Positions 8,510 through 15,470 of a DNA stretch of 64,000 nucleotides are shown here, in pieces (position 1 is the first letter of the stretch; each line of letters starts with the position of its first letter). The position numbers were made by a program, and so were the translations under genes. Source of the DNA: Pseudomonas sp. NFIX28 (GTDB lineage: Bacteria > Pseudomonadota > Gammaproteobacteria > Pseudomonadales > Pseudomonadaceae); the NCBI RefSeq assembly GCF_900107395.1, contig NZ_FNPW01000007.1, forward strand, positions 1 to 64,000, given 5' to 3'. The notes beneath the pieces were generated by a model, which had not been told where the DNA came from, ran no database searches, and worked only from the letters and a program-made list of their open reading frames with translations.

Positions 8510-8889
8510 TTCTTTGAGCTCCGCGACGAACCAACAATCTTCGCCACGTCGGCCTTAGCAGATGAGTCCCCCCAAAGCTTAGGATCGCCACCTTTGATTA
8601 AGTACATGCTGTCTTTTTCCATGACAACATTAGTTCCAGAAAAACTTATACCTCTCGGGTCGCCAAATGTTTTCAACCCTAACTCAAGAATGGCGTCACC
8701 GATTGAATCAACCCCTCGCTTTATTTCGTCCGAATTTTGCCCGTTAACTTCAAAGGCAAACTTTACAACTCCCCCATCATCTTTCGCCAATATCGCCGTT
8801 GCCTTCAAAGAAACATTTGGCAGCAAATACCGCGCCATATGACGACGAAAGTTATTTATATATGACCTAACCAAGTCCTTGTCTTTCAT
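8506..8889 (-). CDS. Hypothetical soluble partner of membrane cargo gene
   Basis: A 127-residue protein starting at the ATG at 8889. The longer frame would need a TTG start, while GGA lies 8 bases before this ATG. It is mostly soluble with alternating charged helices and strands (MARYLLPNVSLKATAILAK; VVKFAFEVNGQ). It forms a two-gene unit with the three-TM protein downstream. I recognise no domain. Confidence 0.55.
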   Translation of the reverse strand: MKDKDLVRSYINNFRRHMARYLLPNVSLKATAILAKDDGGVVKFAFEVNGQNSDEIKRGVDSIGDAILELGLKTFGDPRGISFSGTNVVMEKDSMYLIKGGDPKLWGDSSAKADVAKIVGSSRSSKK

Positions 8890-8943
8890 AAGTTCATTCC
8901 ATCCCAAAATCTGGGAAGTCTACCAAGTAGGGCAGATAAAACA

Positions 8944-9867
8944 ATGAGCACAGCAATTGACCTTTTCGCCGGCCTCGGCGGATGGAGCACCGGCGCACGC
9001 GCCGCAGGCGTCCAGGTTCTCTGGGCGGCAAACCACTGGCCGGCCGCCGTGGAATGGCACAGCGCAAACCACCCTGACACCCAGCACGTTTGCCAGGACT
9101 TGCATCAGGCCCGCTGGGATCAAGTACCAGCTCACGACCTGCTTCTAGCATCGCCATGCTGCCAGGGCCACAGCCCGGCACGCGGGAAGGCCAATGGAAA
9201 CCCACAACATGACTCGTCAAGGTCTACAGCCTGGGCCGTTGTCTCTGCCCTGGAGTTTCACAGGTCGCAATTCGGCCTCGTTGAAAACGTGCCCGAGTTT
9301 ACTAAATGGGCTCTGTATCCGGCCTGGGTGCAGGCAGTCCATGCCCTGGGCTATCAGGTCGCGCCGCATGTCGTTGATTGTGCTGATCTGAGTGTGCCGC
9401 AACACCGCGTCCGGCTGTTCCTGGTGCTGACGCGAAGCCAAGCGCCACTGATGCTCGAGTTGCATAAGCGACAGCATGTCCCTGCCGCCAACTTCCTCAA
9501 CTTCGACACCGGGCGCTGGTCGTCGATCGAGAAGCCGGGACGGGCGCAAGCCACTCTGGAGCGGGTGCGCAATGGTCGAGCACGCTTCGGCGATCAGTTC
9601 ATCATGCCCTATTACGGTAAAGGCTCCGGGCTGACTGGGCGTGACATCAATCGCCCGATCGGGACCATCACCACACTGGATCGATGGGCGCTGGTACGTG
9701 GCAACGAGATGCGAATGCTCAACGCCACCGAAGCCCTCGCCGCGATGTCGTTCCCGGCAGACACCTTGCGGCCAGACAACCACCGGTTGACGATGCACAT
9801 GGCCGGCAACGCAGTGCCGCCGCTGGCTGGTCAGCGCGTCATCGAGGCGCTACTGAAGGCGGCATAG
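8944..9867 (+). CDS. Orphan C5 cytosine DNA methyltransferase
   Basis: The 307-residue protein shows the C5-methyltransferase motifs in order: motif I DLFAGLGGWS at residues 6-15, motif IV SPCCQGHS at 70-77 with the expected catalytic Cys73, motif VI VENV near 117, motif VIII PQHRVRLF, and motif X MAGNAVPP near the C-terminus. The second Pro of the usual PPCQ is replaced by Cys72. No restriction endonuclease is next to it, so it is an orphan phage methyltransferase, probably protecting phage DNA. The target site cannot be read from the sequence. Confidence 0.88.
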   Translation: MSTAIDLFAGLGGWSTGARAAGVQVLWAANHWPAAVEWHSANHPDTQHVCQDLHQARWDQVPAHDLLLASPCCQGHSPARGKANGNPQHDSSRSTAWAVVSALEFHRSQFGLVENVPEFTKWALYPAWVQAVHALGYQVAPHVVDCADLSVPQHRVRLFLVLTRSQAPLMLELHKRQHVPAANFLNFDTGRWSSIEKPGRAQATLERVRNGRARFGDQFIMPYYGKGSGLTGRDINRPIGTITTLDRWALVRGNEMRMLNATEALAAMSFPADTLRPDNHRLTMHMAGNAVPPLAGQRVIEALLKAA

Positions 9868-9883
9868 CTTGTGTTAGGAGGGT

Positions 9884-10171
9884 CTACTTAGAGGCTTTTG
9901 GTGGCTGCGCCAAGACAACTCGGACGCCGTTACCAACCAGTACAGATAGCGCCTTCCAGGCGATAGCCGACCCAAAAAATCCGAAACCGACGCCGGGCAC
10001 AAAAGTGAATAGGTTCACCTTCGTATCGCCGCTTTGAATCTCAAGCGACATCGCCCCTGTCGTTCCATGCTCGATCAAAAGAAACCCCAAGAACAGGCTG
10101 AGAGCCGCAACAGTGAAGGCTCCCACTGTAACGAATAGGGTTATGTGCACCGTAGTTGGGCCGTCAGACAT
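9884..10171 (-). CDS. Hypothetical small membrane protein
   Basis: The ATG at 10171 is chosen because AGAGGAAAGG stands immediately before it; the longer frame from 10243 has no such signal. The resulting 95-residue protein has two hydrophobic segments (about residues 12-32 and 55-72) around a short polar loop. It is another single opposite-strand gene between phage early genes. No function is recognised. Confidence 0.5.
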   Translation of the reverse strand: MSDGPTTVHITLFVTVGAFTVAALSLFLGFLLIEHGTTGAMSLEIQSGDTKVNLFTFVPGVGFGFFGSAIAWKALSVLVGNGVRVVLAQPPKASK

Positions 10172-10225
10172 CCTTTCCTCTTTTTCTAAGCCATCAAACC
10201 GCCATGATAGCCGCGAGACATTCCC

Positions 10226-10732
10226 ATGCCTATAGAAAACCAACCCAGCAACGCGCAGCGCCCAGGGCGCGAGTTCTGGGACAAACTGAACGCCCTACCG
10301 CGGTATGCCTTCTTCCTTTCCCGGTCGAGTACATCGGTCCAGAAGTTCGAGAACAAGGCCCTGGGCAACTGGATCGATGTGCACGAAGCGCAAAAGGTCG
10401 TCGACCAGGCCATGGATCGAATCGGCGAACTGCAAGCTGAGGTAGATGCCTTGCGGGAAGCGTTACTGATTTATTCGGGGCAGCATGAGCGAAGTCATCA
10501 AGTTGGCCACGTTGAAATGCTCGATATCGCGCAGGCAGCTTTGAACGGCTTCGTTCATAACCGTGAATCTTCCGCAAAGCCGGTAGTCGCTTGGGCGCTC
10601 ACCATAAACGGCGAGCTCAATTCAAACTGGATCTCTGCGGGCCGTCAAAGTCATCGGCGGAAGGCATGCGTGATAGCTACATTTCCCGATGCCGGCCATG
10701 CAACTTACCGAAATTGGCATTGGTTCCGCTGA
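10226..10732 (+). CDS. Hypothetical phage protein
   Basis: A 168-residue soluble protein. Residues 1-100 contain a helical region with coiled-coil tendency (VVDQAMDRIGELQAEVDALREALLIY). The C-terminal part (PVVAWALTINGELNSNWISAGRQ) looks like a short segment found at the end of phage early proteins. There is no signal peptide. It lies in the early rightward series, followed closely by a truncated 16-codon frame. Confidence 0.5.
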   Translation: MPIENQPSNAQRPGREFWDKLNALPRYAFFLSRSSTSVQKFENKALGNWIDVHEAQKVVDQAMDRIGELQAEVDALREALLIYSGQHERSHQVGHVEMLDIAQAALNGFVHNRESSAKPVVAWALTINGELNSNWISAGRQSHRRKACVIATFPDAGHATYRNWHWFR

Positions 10733-10759
10733 CCGCCGCCATGGGCAATGAGGTGAAAG

Positions 10760-10810
10760 ATGAGCAATAACGAAATGGTCAGCGTGCCGCAAGAACGGGT
10801 CGCAAACTAG
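10760..10810 (+). pseudogene. Truncated phage early gene, 16 codons
   Basis: The frame MSNNEMVSVPQERVAN has a good start context (GAGGTGAAAG before the ATG). It resembles the N-terminus of a longer Pseudomonas phage early protein that begins MSxNEMVSVPRE. It ends at a TAG after 16 codons and nothing recognisable follows, so it looks like the 5' stub of a deleted gene, probably lost when the opposite-strand gene at 10887-11540 was inserted. Confidence 0.35.
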
Positions 10811-10886
10811 GAGGACTTGTGACTGCTACATCGTCGCCCTTATCAGCGTCTTGCTGCCTGACTGTACTGAATCTTTTTTCAATCAT

Positions 10887-11540
10887 TCAGCTCAAGAACG
10901 GATGCTTGGTCACATAATATTGATGTCTGTCATCATCTTGATAATGTGAAACCGTAAAAGACTGGGAATTAGATGTTCCACTTCTTGTTTTGTACGAGAC
11001 AACTAATTTGCAATTTCCCCACTCATCTAGCCCCTCGACACGCACCCAACTGCTGCCGCCACTAATCAATGGATCCATATCGAGAGGATCTCTGTCCCCG
11101 TCACCTGCATCTACATGAACTTTTACCGACTCACAATAATCTCCGGTATTTTTAACATCTACATCAATGTAAAATTCGCCTTCACCCCAGGCAGCATCGC
11201 CAACTGACACGTGCAGCAAGGGCTCAAGCGACCTCTCATAGTTTTGCAAACTGGCTTTTTGAGCTGCAACCATTTCGCACTGCTGAACGACGGATCTACT
11301 CAGCTCTTCGGCCTGCAATCTAAGTGCATCTGTACCTTGTCGAAGCTCGATGCCTTGTTGAAAGAATCCCAAAACGAGCCAGAGAATAGCTAAAGGACCA
11401 AAAGCACCGGCAAGAAAATCGCCAACTTCATTCAGCTCCATACCTTGAAGTGTCTGAAGTCGATCACCAACTAACCACCAAACAAAAACAACGTAAAGGA
11501 TAGTAAAAACTACCCCTATTAGTGCAAGCATCCTACCCAT
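10887..11540 (-). CDS. Membrane-anchored cargo protein with coiled coil
   Basis: A 217-residue protein with strong AAGGAG before its ATG. Two hydrophobic segments (about residues 4-24 and 40-62) are followed by a coiled-coil stretch (residues 65-105) and a C-terminal beta-rich domain (SLEPLLHVSVGDAAW onward). Its GC content is lower than that of the flanking genes. It sits alone on the opposite strand among phage early genes. The layout suits a membrane sensor or exclusion protein, but no family is recognised. Confidence 0.6.
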   Translation of the reverse strand: MGRMLALIGVVFTILYVVFVWWLVGDRLQTLQGMELNEVGDFLAGAFGPLAILWLVLGFFQQGIELRQGTDALRLQAEELSRSVVQQCEMVAAQKASLQNYERSLEPLLHVSVGDAAWGEGEFYIDVDVKNTGDYCESVKVHVDAGDGDRDPLDMDPLISGGSSWVRVEGLDEWGNCKLVVSYKTRSGTSNSQSFTVSHYQDDDRHQYYVTKHPFLS

Positions 11541-11715
11541 AAAAACTCCTTTTTTGATCTGCTTCCGATTCTACAGCGCAAAAGTATTGAAGTATCCTCA
11601 TGCCCACAGAAAAGAAGATCAAGCCTCCCCGACCTCACCGGCGACCAGATCGATGTCAGCAATGACCATTCCCCCTGCTTTACATGGCCTGGCCGATCTA
11701 CACGGGGCCGAAACG

Positions 11716-11784
11716 ATGAAGGCCTTGAGCATTCGACAGCCCTGGGCCTGGCTGATCGTCCACGGCGGCGATCATGGGCGGTAG
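11716..11784 (+). pseudogene. Truncated 5' copy of an ASCH-domain gene
   Basis: The frame begins MKALSIRQPWAWLIVHGG, matching the first 17 or so residues of the intact ASCH gene at 12366 (MKALSIRQPWAHLITHH), and then stops at 11782-11784. The 3' part is missing and is replaced by the HNH endonuclease gene, which starts inside the fragment. At DNA level the two copies are clearly diverged, so this is not a recent perfect duplication. Confidence 0.55.
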
Positions 11785-12418
11785 AACTATCGCAGGACAT
11801 GAGCGAAAGGCGACCCCACTCAGCCCGGTTCCAGGCCCTCGCCAATCACCAAAAGATGGCTGGGCAATGAGCTGCACATGCGGGTGGGTAGCTCAACCAT
11901 TTGCCAGGCGTTCGGATGCGGAAAAAGCCTATAGCGCCCATCTGCTGGGTGCCCTCCCAATATGCCAGGGGTGCAACACCAAGAAGCCGACGCGAGAAAT
12001 GTCGAAGTCGGCACCGCACAAATGCAAGGCCTGCGCTCGTTCAGCAATCAAGGCCTGGGCCGAAGCAAACCCATCAGAGTGGGAGCGGAGCCGCTGGAAG
12101 TCCCACCTAAAGCGCCAGTACGGGATCACACCTGAGCGATACAACGAGATTCTGGCGACGCAGGGAGGGCTTTGTGCAATTTGCTTGAAGTATCCAGAGG
12201 ATCCGCGAGGTTTTAGGCCGCATCTCGATCATGACCACGCTACAGGACAGGTCAGGGGCATCCTTTGTGGACCGTGCAACAAAGGGCTAGGAATGTTTGG
12301 TGACGACCTGGCAGTACTCCGCTCAGCACTGGCCTACCTGGAAAAACACAGCAAAGAGGTGGCAAATGAAAGCGCTATCGATCAGGCAGCCATGGGCGCA
12401 TCTGATCACCCATCATAG
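11774..12418 (+). CDS. HNH endonuclease, recombination endonuclease VII type
   Basis: The 214-residue protein has two cysteine pairs in its N-terminal half (CTCGW; CQGC...CKAC) and then a typical endonuclease VII-like core: YGITPERYNEIL, CAICLK, LDHDHATGQVRG, LCGPCN. These residues bind zinc and form the catalytic HNH site in that family. It overlaps the truncated ASCH frame at its start and the intact ASCH gene at its end, so it lies between two ASCH copies, as a homing-type nuclease might. The start at 11774 has only a weak ribosome-binding site. Confidence 0.78.
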   Translation: MGGRTIAGHERKATPLSPVPGPRQSPKDGWAMSCTCGWVAQPFARRSDAEKAYSAHLLGALPICQGCNTKKPTREMSKSAPHKCKACARSAIKAWAEANPSEWERSRWKSHLKRQYGITPERYNEILATQGGLCAICLKYPEDPRGFRPHLDHDHATGQVRGILCGPCNKGLGMFGDDLAVLRSALAYLEKHSKEVANESAIDQAAMGASDHPS

Positions 12419-12743
12419 GAAAAACATCGAGAACCGCAGCTGGCACACGAAGTTCCGCGGGCGGTTCCTGGTGCACGCCGCCAAGGGCATGACCAGCGCT
12501 GAGTTCACCCGGGCGCTGCTGTACTGCTACGACCGTGGCCTGCCAATGCCTGACCGTGCCGATATGCAGCGCGGCGGCATCATCGGCTCGGTTGAGCTGG
12601 TCGACAGCCTCGATACCAGCGACTCGCCTTGGTACATGGGGCAGAAGGGATTCATGTTGCGCGATCCGAAGCCGCTGCCGTTCACCCCGTTCAAGGGCCG
12701 GCTCGGCTTCTTCGAAGTTCCCGCGGAGCTGATCCAGCAATAG
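12366..12743 (+). CDS. ASCH-domain protein
   Basis: A 125-residue protein beginning MKALSIRQPWAHLI, the signature start of phage ASCH (PUA-like fold) proteins, followed by IENRSWHTKFRGRFLVHAAKGM and GGIIGSVELVD. Such domains bind RNA or modified nucleotides, and the exact role in phages is not known to me. The start is set by AGAGGTGG before the ATG and overlaps the HNH gene by 53 bp. Confidence 0.7.
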   Translation: MKALSIRQPWAHLITHHRKNIENRSWHTKFRGRFLVHAAKGMTSAEFTRALLYCYDRGLPMPDRADMQRGGIIGSVELVDSLDTSDSPWYMGQKGFMLRDPKPLPFTPFKGRLGFFEVPAELIQQ

Positions 12744-13022
12744 GAGTTCGCCACAGCCCGTATTGCAGTCGAAGGATAGCCAGGACAACGGACTGGGCGA
12801 ACAACCCAACAGTAGCCGCGCGCAACGCCGGCGTCTGCAAGACCTTTCCGAAAACCCTGAATCAAGAATCTGAACTGGCGCCCGTCCCGGCCAGCACATT
12901 CGCCCCTTTACAAGTGCGCTGGGCCGGTCGAGCGGCGCAACTTTACAAACTGTCGCGACAACTGTCCCGCACACAATTCTGAATAAACCTGAAGGCCTGC
13001 CACGCGCGGGCGAGGATTCCCC

Positions 13023-13226
13023 ATGTCTGCAAAAAAACTCTTCGAGATCCTGGTCGGCATGCTGGCCTACCTGCTGATCACCCTGCCCTGGTTTCTCTAC
13101 GCCGTCCCCAGCATGTGGGAGAGCAGGACTGAAGCCGCCCTCATTGTCGGGGGCTTCGGCTCGATGCTGTGGATATGCGCCACCGCATGCATCGCTATCT
13201 ACATCGTCCAGTGGGCCAGGCCCTGA
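13023..13226 (+). CDS. Small two-TM phage membrane protein
   Basis: A 67-residue protein with two hydrophobic segments (about residues 9-28 and 39-63) and a short polar loop. GAGGA stands before the ATG. The 279 bp upstream (12744-13022) hold no convincing gene; they contain a TGTCGCGACA palindrome at about 12952-12961 that could be an operator for the excisionase/integrase transcript. The gene is 21 bp ahead of the excisionase. Confidence 0.45.
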   Translation: MSAKKLFEILVGMLAYLLITLPWFLYAVPSMWESRTEAALIVGGFGSMLWICATACIAIYIVQWARP

Positions 13227-13247
13227 GCCGCAAGGAGATCACCAATA

Positions 13248-13460
13248 ATGAATCGAGAACTGATCAAGATCAGCGAGTTTCAGCGCCGACGCTGGGGGGT
13301 GAACGGAACGCCGCCCTGCCCCCAGGCGATCCGCAACTACATCCGCAATGGTCAGCTCCCAGGCGAGCAGATAGGCAAGCTCTGGTACGTTGACTGGACT
13401 GCATTCACCAAGTCAGCCGGCAACGACCTCGTCGCGATGGTATTGAAAGGAGCTGCATGA
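13248..13460 (+). CDS. Excisionase-like small DNA-binding protein
   Basis: This 70-residue protein has AAGGAG before its ATG and a winged-helix/excisionase-like pattern: LIKISEFQRRRW, PQAIRNYIRNGQLPGEQIGK, LWYVDW. It overlaps the integrase start by 4 bp (ATGA), the usual xis-int coupling in Pseudomonas prophages. Its role would be directing integrase toward excision. Confidence 0.7.
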   Translation: MNRELIKISEFQRRRWGVNGTPPCPQAIRNYIRNGQLPGEQIGKLWYVDWTAFTKSAGNDLVAMVLKGAA

Positions 13461-14572
13461 TGGCACCAAGGCCGCGCAAAGCTGCGAACAAGAGCCTTCC
13501 GCAGAACCTGTACTTCGATGCGCGGCGCGGAACATATCGCTATCGGCGGCCAACCGATGGGAAATTCTTCCCATTCGGCGCTGACCGCCTGAAAGCCATT
13601 GACGCCGCGAAGCAGTTGAATCTGGAATTCATGCGAGGCGCTGACCTTGTTGGCTCCGTAATGGATACCCTATCCGATAGCTTCGAGGGGTTCCTCGACA
13701 AGTACGAGGCAGAGGTCCTGCCACCAAGGGAGCTTGCGAAAGGAACCCTCGGATTGTACGCAGTGCACTTCCGGCGGTTCCGAAAGTGGTTTGAAGGCAA
13801 AGCTGTAGACCAGATCACCATACGCATGGTCGCAGCCGAACTGGATAAATTGACCCCGTGGACAGCGAATCAATGCCGGGCATTGCTGATTGATATCTTC
13901 AATCATGCCGCCTCAAAGGGTCTTTGCCCGGACAATCCGGCCGCTAACACGATCAACAGAATCGAGAAGAAACAACGAAAACGTCACACTGTGGAGGGCT
14001 TGAAAGCCATTCGCGATAAGGCGCCCAACTGGCTGAAGAACGCAATCGACTTAGCCCTGATCACCGCACAAAGGCGGACTGACATCCTGGACATGCGGTT
14101 CGATGGGGCTCGTGATGGATACCTGTACCTGGTGCAGAAGAAGACGGCCAAGGCCACTGATGCTGCCTGGATACGCTTTCTAATCACTGAGGAGCTGCAG
14201 GCCGTTATCACTCGATGCCGGGACAACATCGCCTCCCCCTATCTGGTGCATCGCAAGCCTGATCGCCTGAAGCAGAAGCAGGCGCAGACCAAGGATCACT
14301 GGACCAAGGTTGAGGAACGGTATTTGACGCGCGCATTCAAGGAAGCCCGAGAGGCCGCCGGCTGCTACGCAGGGTGGAAGGAAGAAGAGATGCCGGGCTT
14401 TCACGAAGTCAGGGCGCTGTCGCTGCACCTGTACCAGAAGGCCGGTAAAGATGGGCAGAAGATCGCGGGTCACGCGAGTGAGGTAATGACAAAAAACTAC
14501 CAGCGCGACCACGCCGAGATCATCTGGTCAGAGGCGATTCCCGACCTGAATATCAGCGAAATCACTGGCTAG
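13457..14572 (+). CDS. Prophage tyrosine integrase
   Basis: The 371-residue protein has an N-terminal arm-binding part (to about residue 70), a core-binding SAM-like domain (about 75-165), and a catalytic domain. Catalytic residues are visible: Arg in ITAQRRTDIL, HEVRAL (HxxR), GHASEVMTKNYQ (second His, then the Tyr nucleophile). It runs toward the 3' end of the adjacent tRNA-Pro, which is therefore the likely attachment site. The start is at 13457 or the next ATG at 13460. Confidence 0.9.
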   Translation: MMAPRPRKAANKSLPQNLYFDARRGTYRYRRPTDGKFFPFGADRLKAIDAAKQLNLEFMRGADLVGSVMDTLSDSFEGFLDKYEAEVLPPRELAKGTLGLYAVHFRRFRKWFEGKAVDQITIRMVAAELDKLTPWTANQCRALLIDIFNHAASKGLCPDNPAANTINRIEKKQRKRHTVEGLKAIRDKAPNWLKNAIDLALITAQRRTDILDMRFDGARDGYLYLVQKKTAKATDAAWIRFLITEELQAVITRCRDNIASPYLVHRKPDRLKQKQAQTKDHWTKVEERYLTRAFKEAREAAGCYAGWKEEEMPGFHEVRALSLHLYQKAGKDGQKIAGHASEVMTKNYQRDHAEIIWSEAIPDLNISEITG

Positions 14573-14613
14573 TTTTGCGCGAGTATTGCGCAGGTTTTGT
14601 GCTGCCCCTAAAC

Positions 14614-14650
14614 GAAAAAAGAGATCAGGCCGCTAAGTGCTTGATCTCTC
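14614..14650 (-). terminator. Terminator downstream of tRNA-Pro
   Basis: On the minus strand AGAGATCA pairs with TGATCTCT across a 14-base loop and is followed by a run of T. It lies just past the tRNA-Pro 3' end, on the prophage side, and may also stop integrase transcripts. Confidence 0.6.
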
Positions 14651-14659
14651 TTAGGAATA

Positions 14660-14736
14660 TGGTCGGGACGGAGTGATTCGAACACTCGACCCCTAGCACC
14701 CCATGCTAGTGCGCTACCGGACTGCGCTACGCCCCG
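14660..14736 (-). tRNA. tRNA-Pro(UGG)
   Basis: A 77-base cloverleaf with CCA encoded. The acceptor CGGGGCG pairs with CGTCCCG, the anticodon stem is CTAGC/GCTAG with loop ATGGGGT, giving anticodon TGG, and the T-arm contains GTTCGAATC. The prophage integrase ends 87 bp from its 3' end, so the 3' half of this gene is the probable attB/attR core. The other att copy is outside the window. Confidence 0.93.
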
Positions 14737-14827
14737 ACTAGGCGTGTTACTGGGTTTGCTTCTTAACGAAGCGCTCAAGAATATATCGCAAGCTTTTGAA
14801 ATTTGGAAGTATTTTAAAAGCAGAAAA

Positions 14828-15184
14828 TCACTTCTTGAGCACCACCAGAACGTCCTCCAACTCGGAGATCATCTGGCGGATCAATTGCTTGTACTGGGTC
14901 GTGTCGTCTTTGGCTTCATCACCGGAAAGGCGCAGCCGCGCTCCACCGATAGTGAACCCCTGATCATAAAGCAACGCGCGGATCTGTCGGATCATCAGCA
15001 CATCCTGGCGCTGATAATACCGACGGTTTCCGCGGCGCTTGACGGGGTTGAGTTGAGGAAACTCCTGCTCCCAATAACGCAGCACATGCGGTTTGACCGC
15101 ACAGAGCTCGCTGACTTCGCCGATGGTGAAGTAGCGCTTGCCCGGAATGACCGGGAGCTCGTCGTTATGACTTGGTTCCAGCAT
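14828..15184 (-). CDS. MerR-family transcriptional regulator
   Basis: The 118-residue protein has a MerR-type winged helix ([28 protein letters not shown] followed by [12 protein letters not shown]) and a short helical C-terminus ending in a coiled coil. It lacks an obvious metal-binding loop, so the ligand is unknown. It overlaps the end of ihfA by 20 bp and is the last gene of the thrS-to-ihfA series. The start at 15184 is preferred (GAGG upstream). Confidence 0.8.
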   Translation of the reverse strand: MLEPSHNDELPVIPGKRYFTIGEVSELCAVKPHVLRYWEQEFPQLNPVKRRGNRRYYQRQDVLMIRQIRALLYDQGFTIGGARLRLSGDEAKDDTTQYKQLIRQMISELEDVLVVLKK

Positions 15185-15467
15185 AAGCCTCAACTCGGGC
15201 CTTCAACTTCTGCCCTGGACGAAAGGTGACCACACGGCGTGCCGTGATCGGGATTTCTTCACCCGTCTTCGGGTTGCGGCCAGGTCTCTGGCGTTTATCC
15301 CGAAGATCGAAGTTACCGAAACCGGACAATTTGACCTGTTCGTTGTCTTCGAGAGCGTGCCTGATTTCCTCAAAAAACAGCTCGACCAATTCCTTGGCCT
15401 CACGTTTATTCAGGCCCAGCTCTTCGTAGAGACGTTCGGCCATTTCAGCTTTCGTCAGAGCCCCCAT
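15165..15467 (-). CDS. ihfA: Integration host factor subunit alpha
   Basis: The 100-residue protein is a full-length IHF-alpha/HU fold: [35 protein letters not shown], and the DNA-bending arm [11 protein letters not shown]. It forms a heterodimer with IhfB that bends DNA in transcription, recombination and phage integration. It starts 3 bp after pheT ends, so it shares that operon. Confidence 0.97.
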   Translation of the reverse strand: MGALTKAEMAERLYEELGLNKREAKELVELFFEEIRHALEDNEQVKLSGFGNFDLRDKRQRPGRNPKTGEEIPITARRVVTFRPGQKLKARVEAYAGTKS

Positions 15468-15470
15468 ACG

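Larger units (their letters stand above)
1..14659. mobile_element. Right part of a defective prophage at tRNA-Pro
   Basis: Leftward tail genes (1-4153) and rightward early genes (4118-14572) end in an excisionase/integrase pair whose stop lies 87 bp from the 3' end of a tRNA-Pro gene. This is the usual layout of a tRNA-integrated temperate phage. The left boundary is outside the window. No capsid, portal, terminase, replication or CI-like repressor gene is visible, and a truncated tail gene directly abuts an early regulator at about 4.16 kb, so a large internal deletion is inferred. Several genes sit singly on the strand opposite to the early genes and look like cargo. Confidence 0.9.

Noticed and set aside
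11600..11665. 21-codon frame beginning MPTEKKIKPPRP
   Set aside because: No ribosome-binding site and no similarity I recognise; probably part of the degraded DNA before the ASCH fragment.
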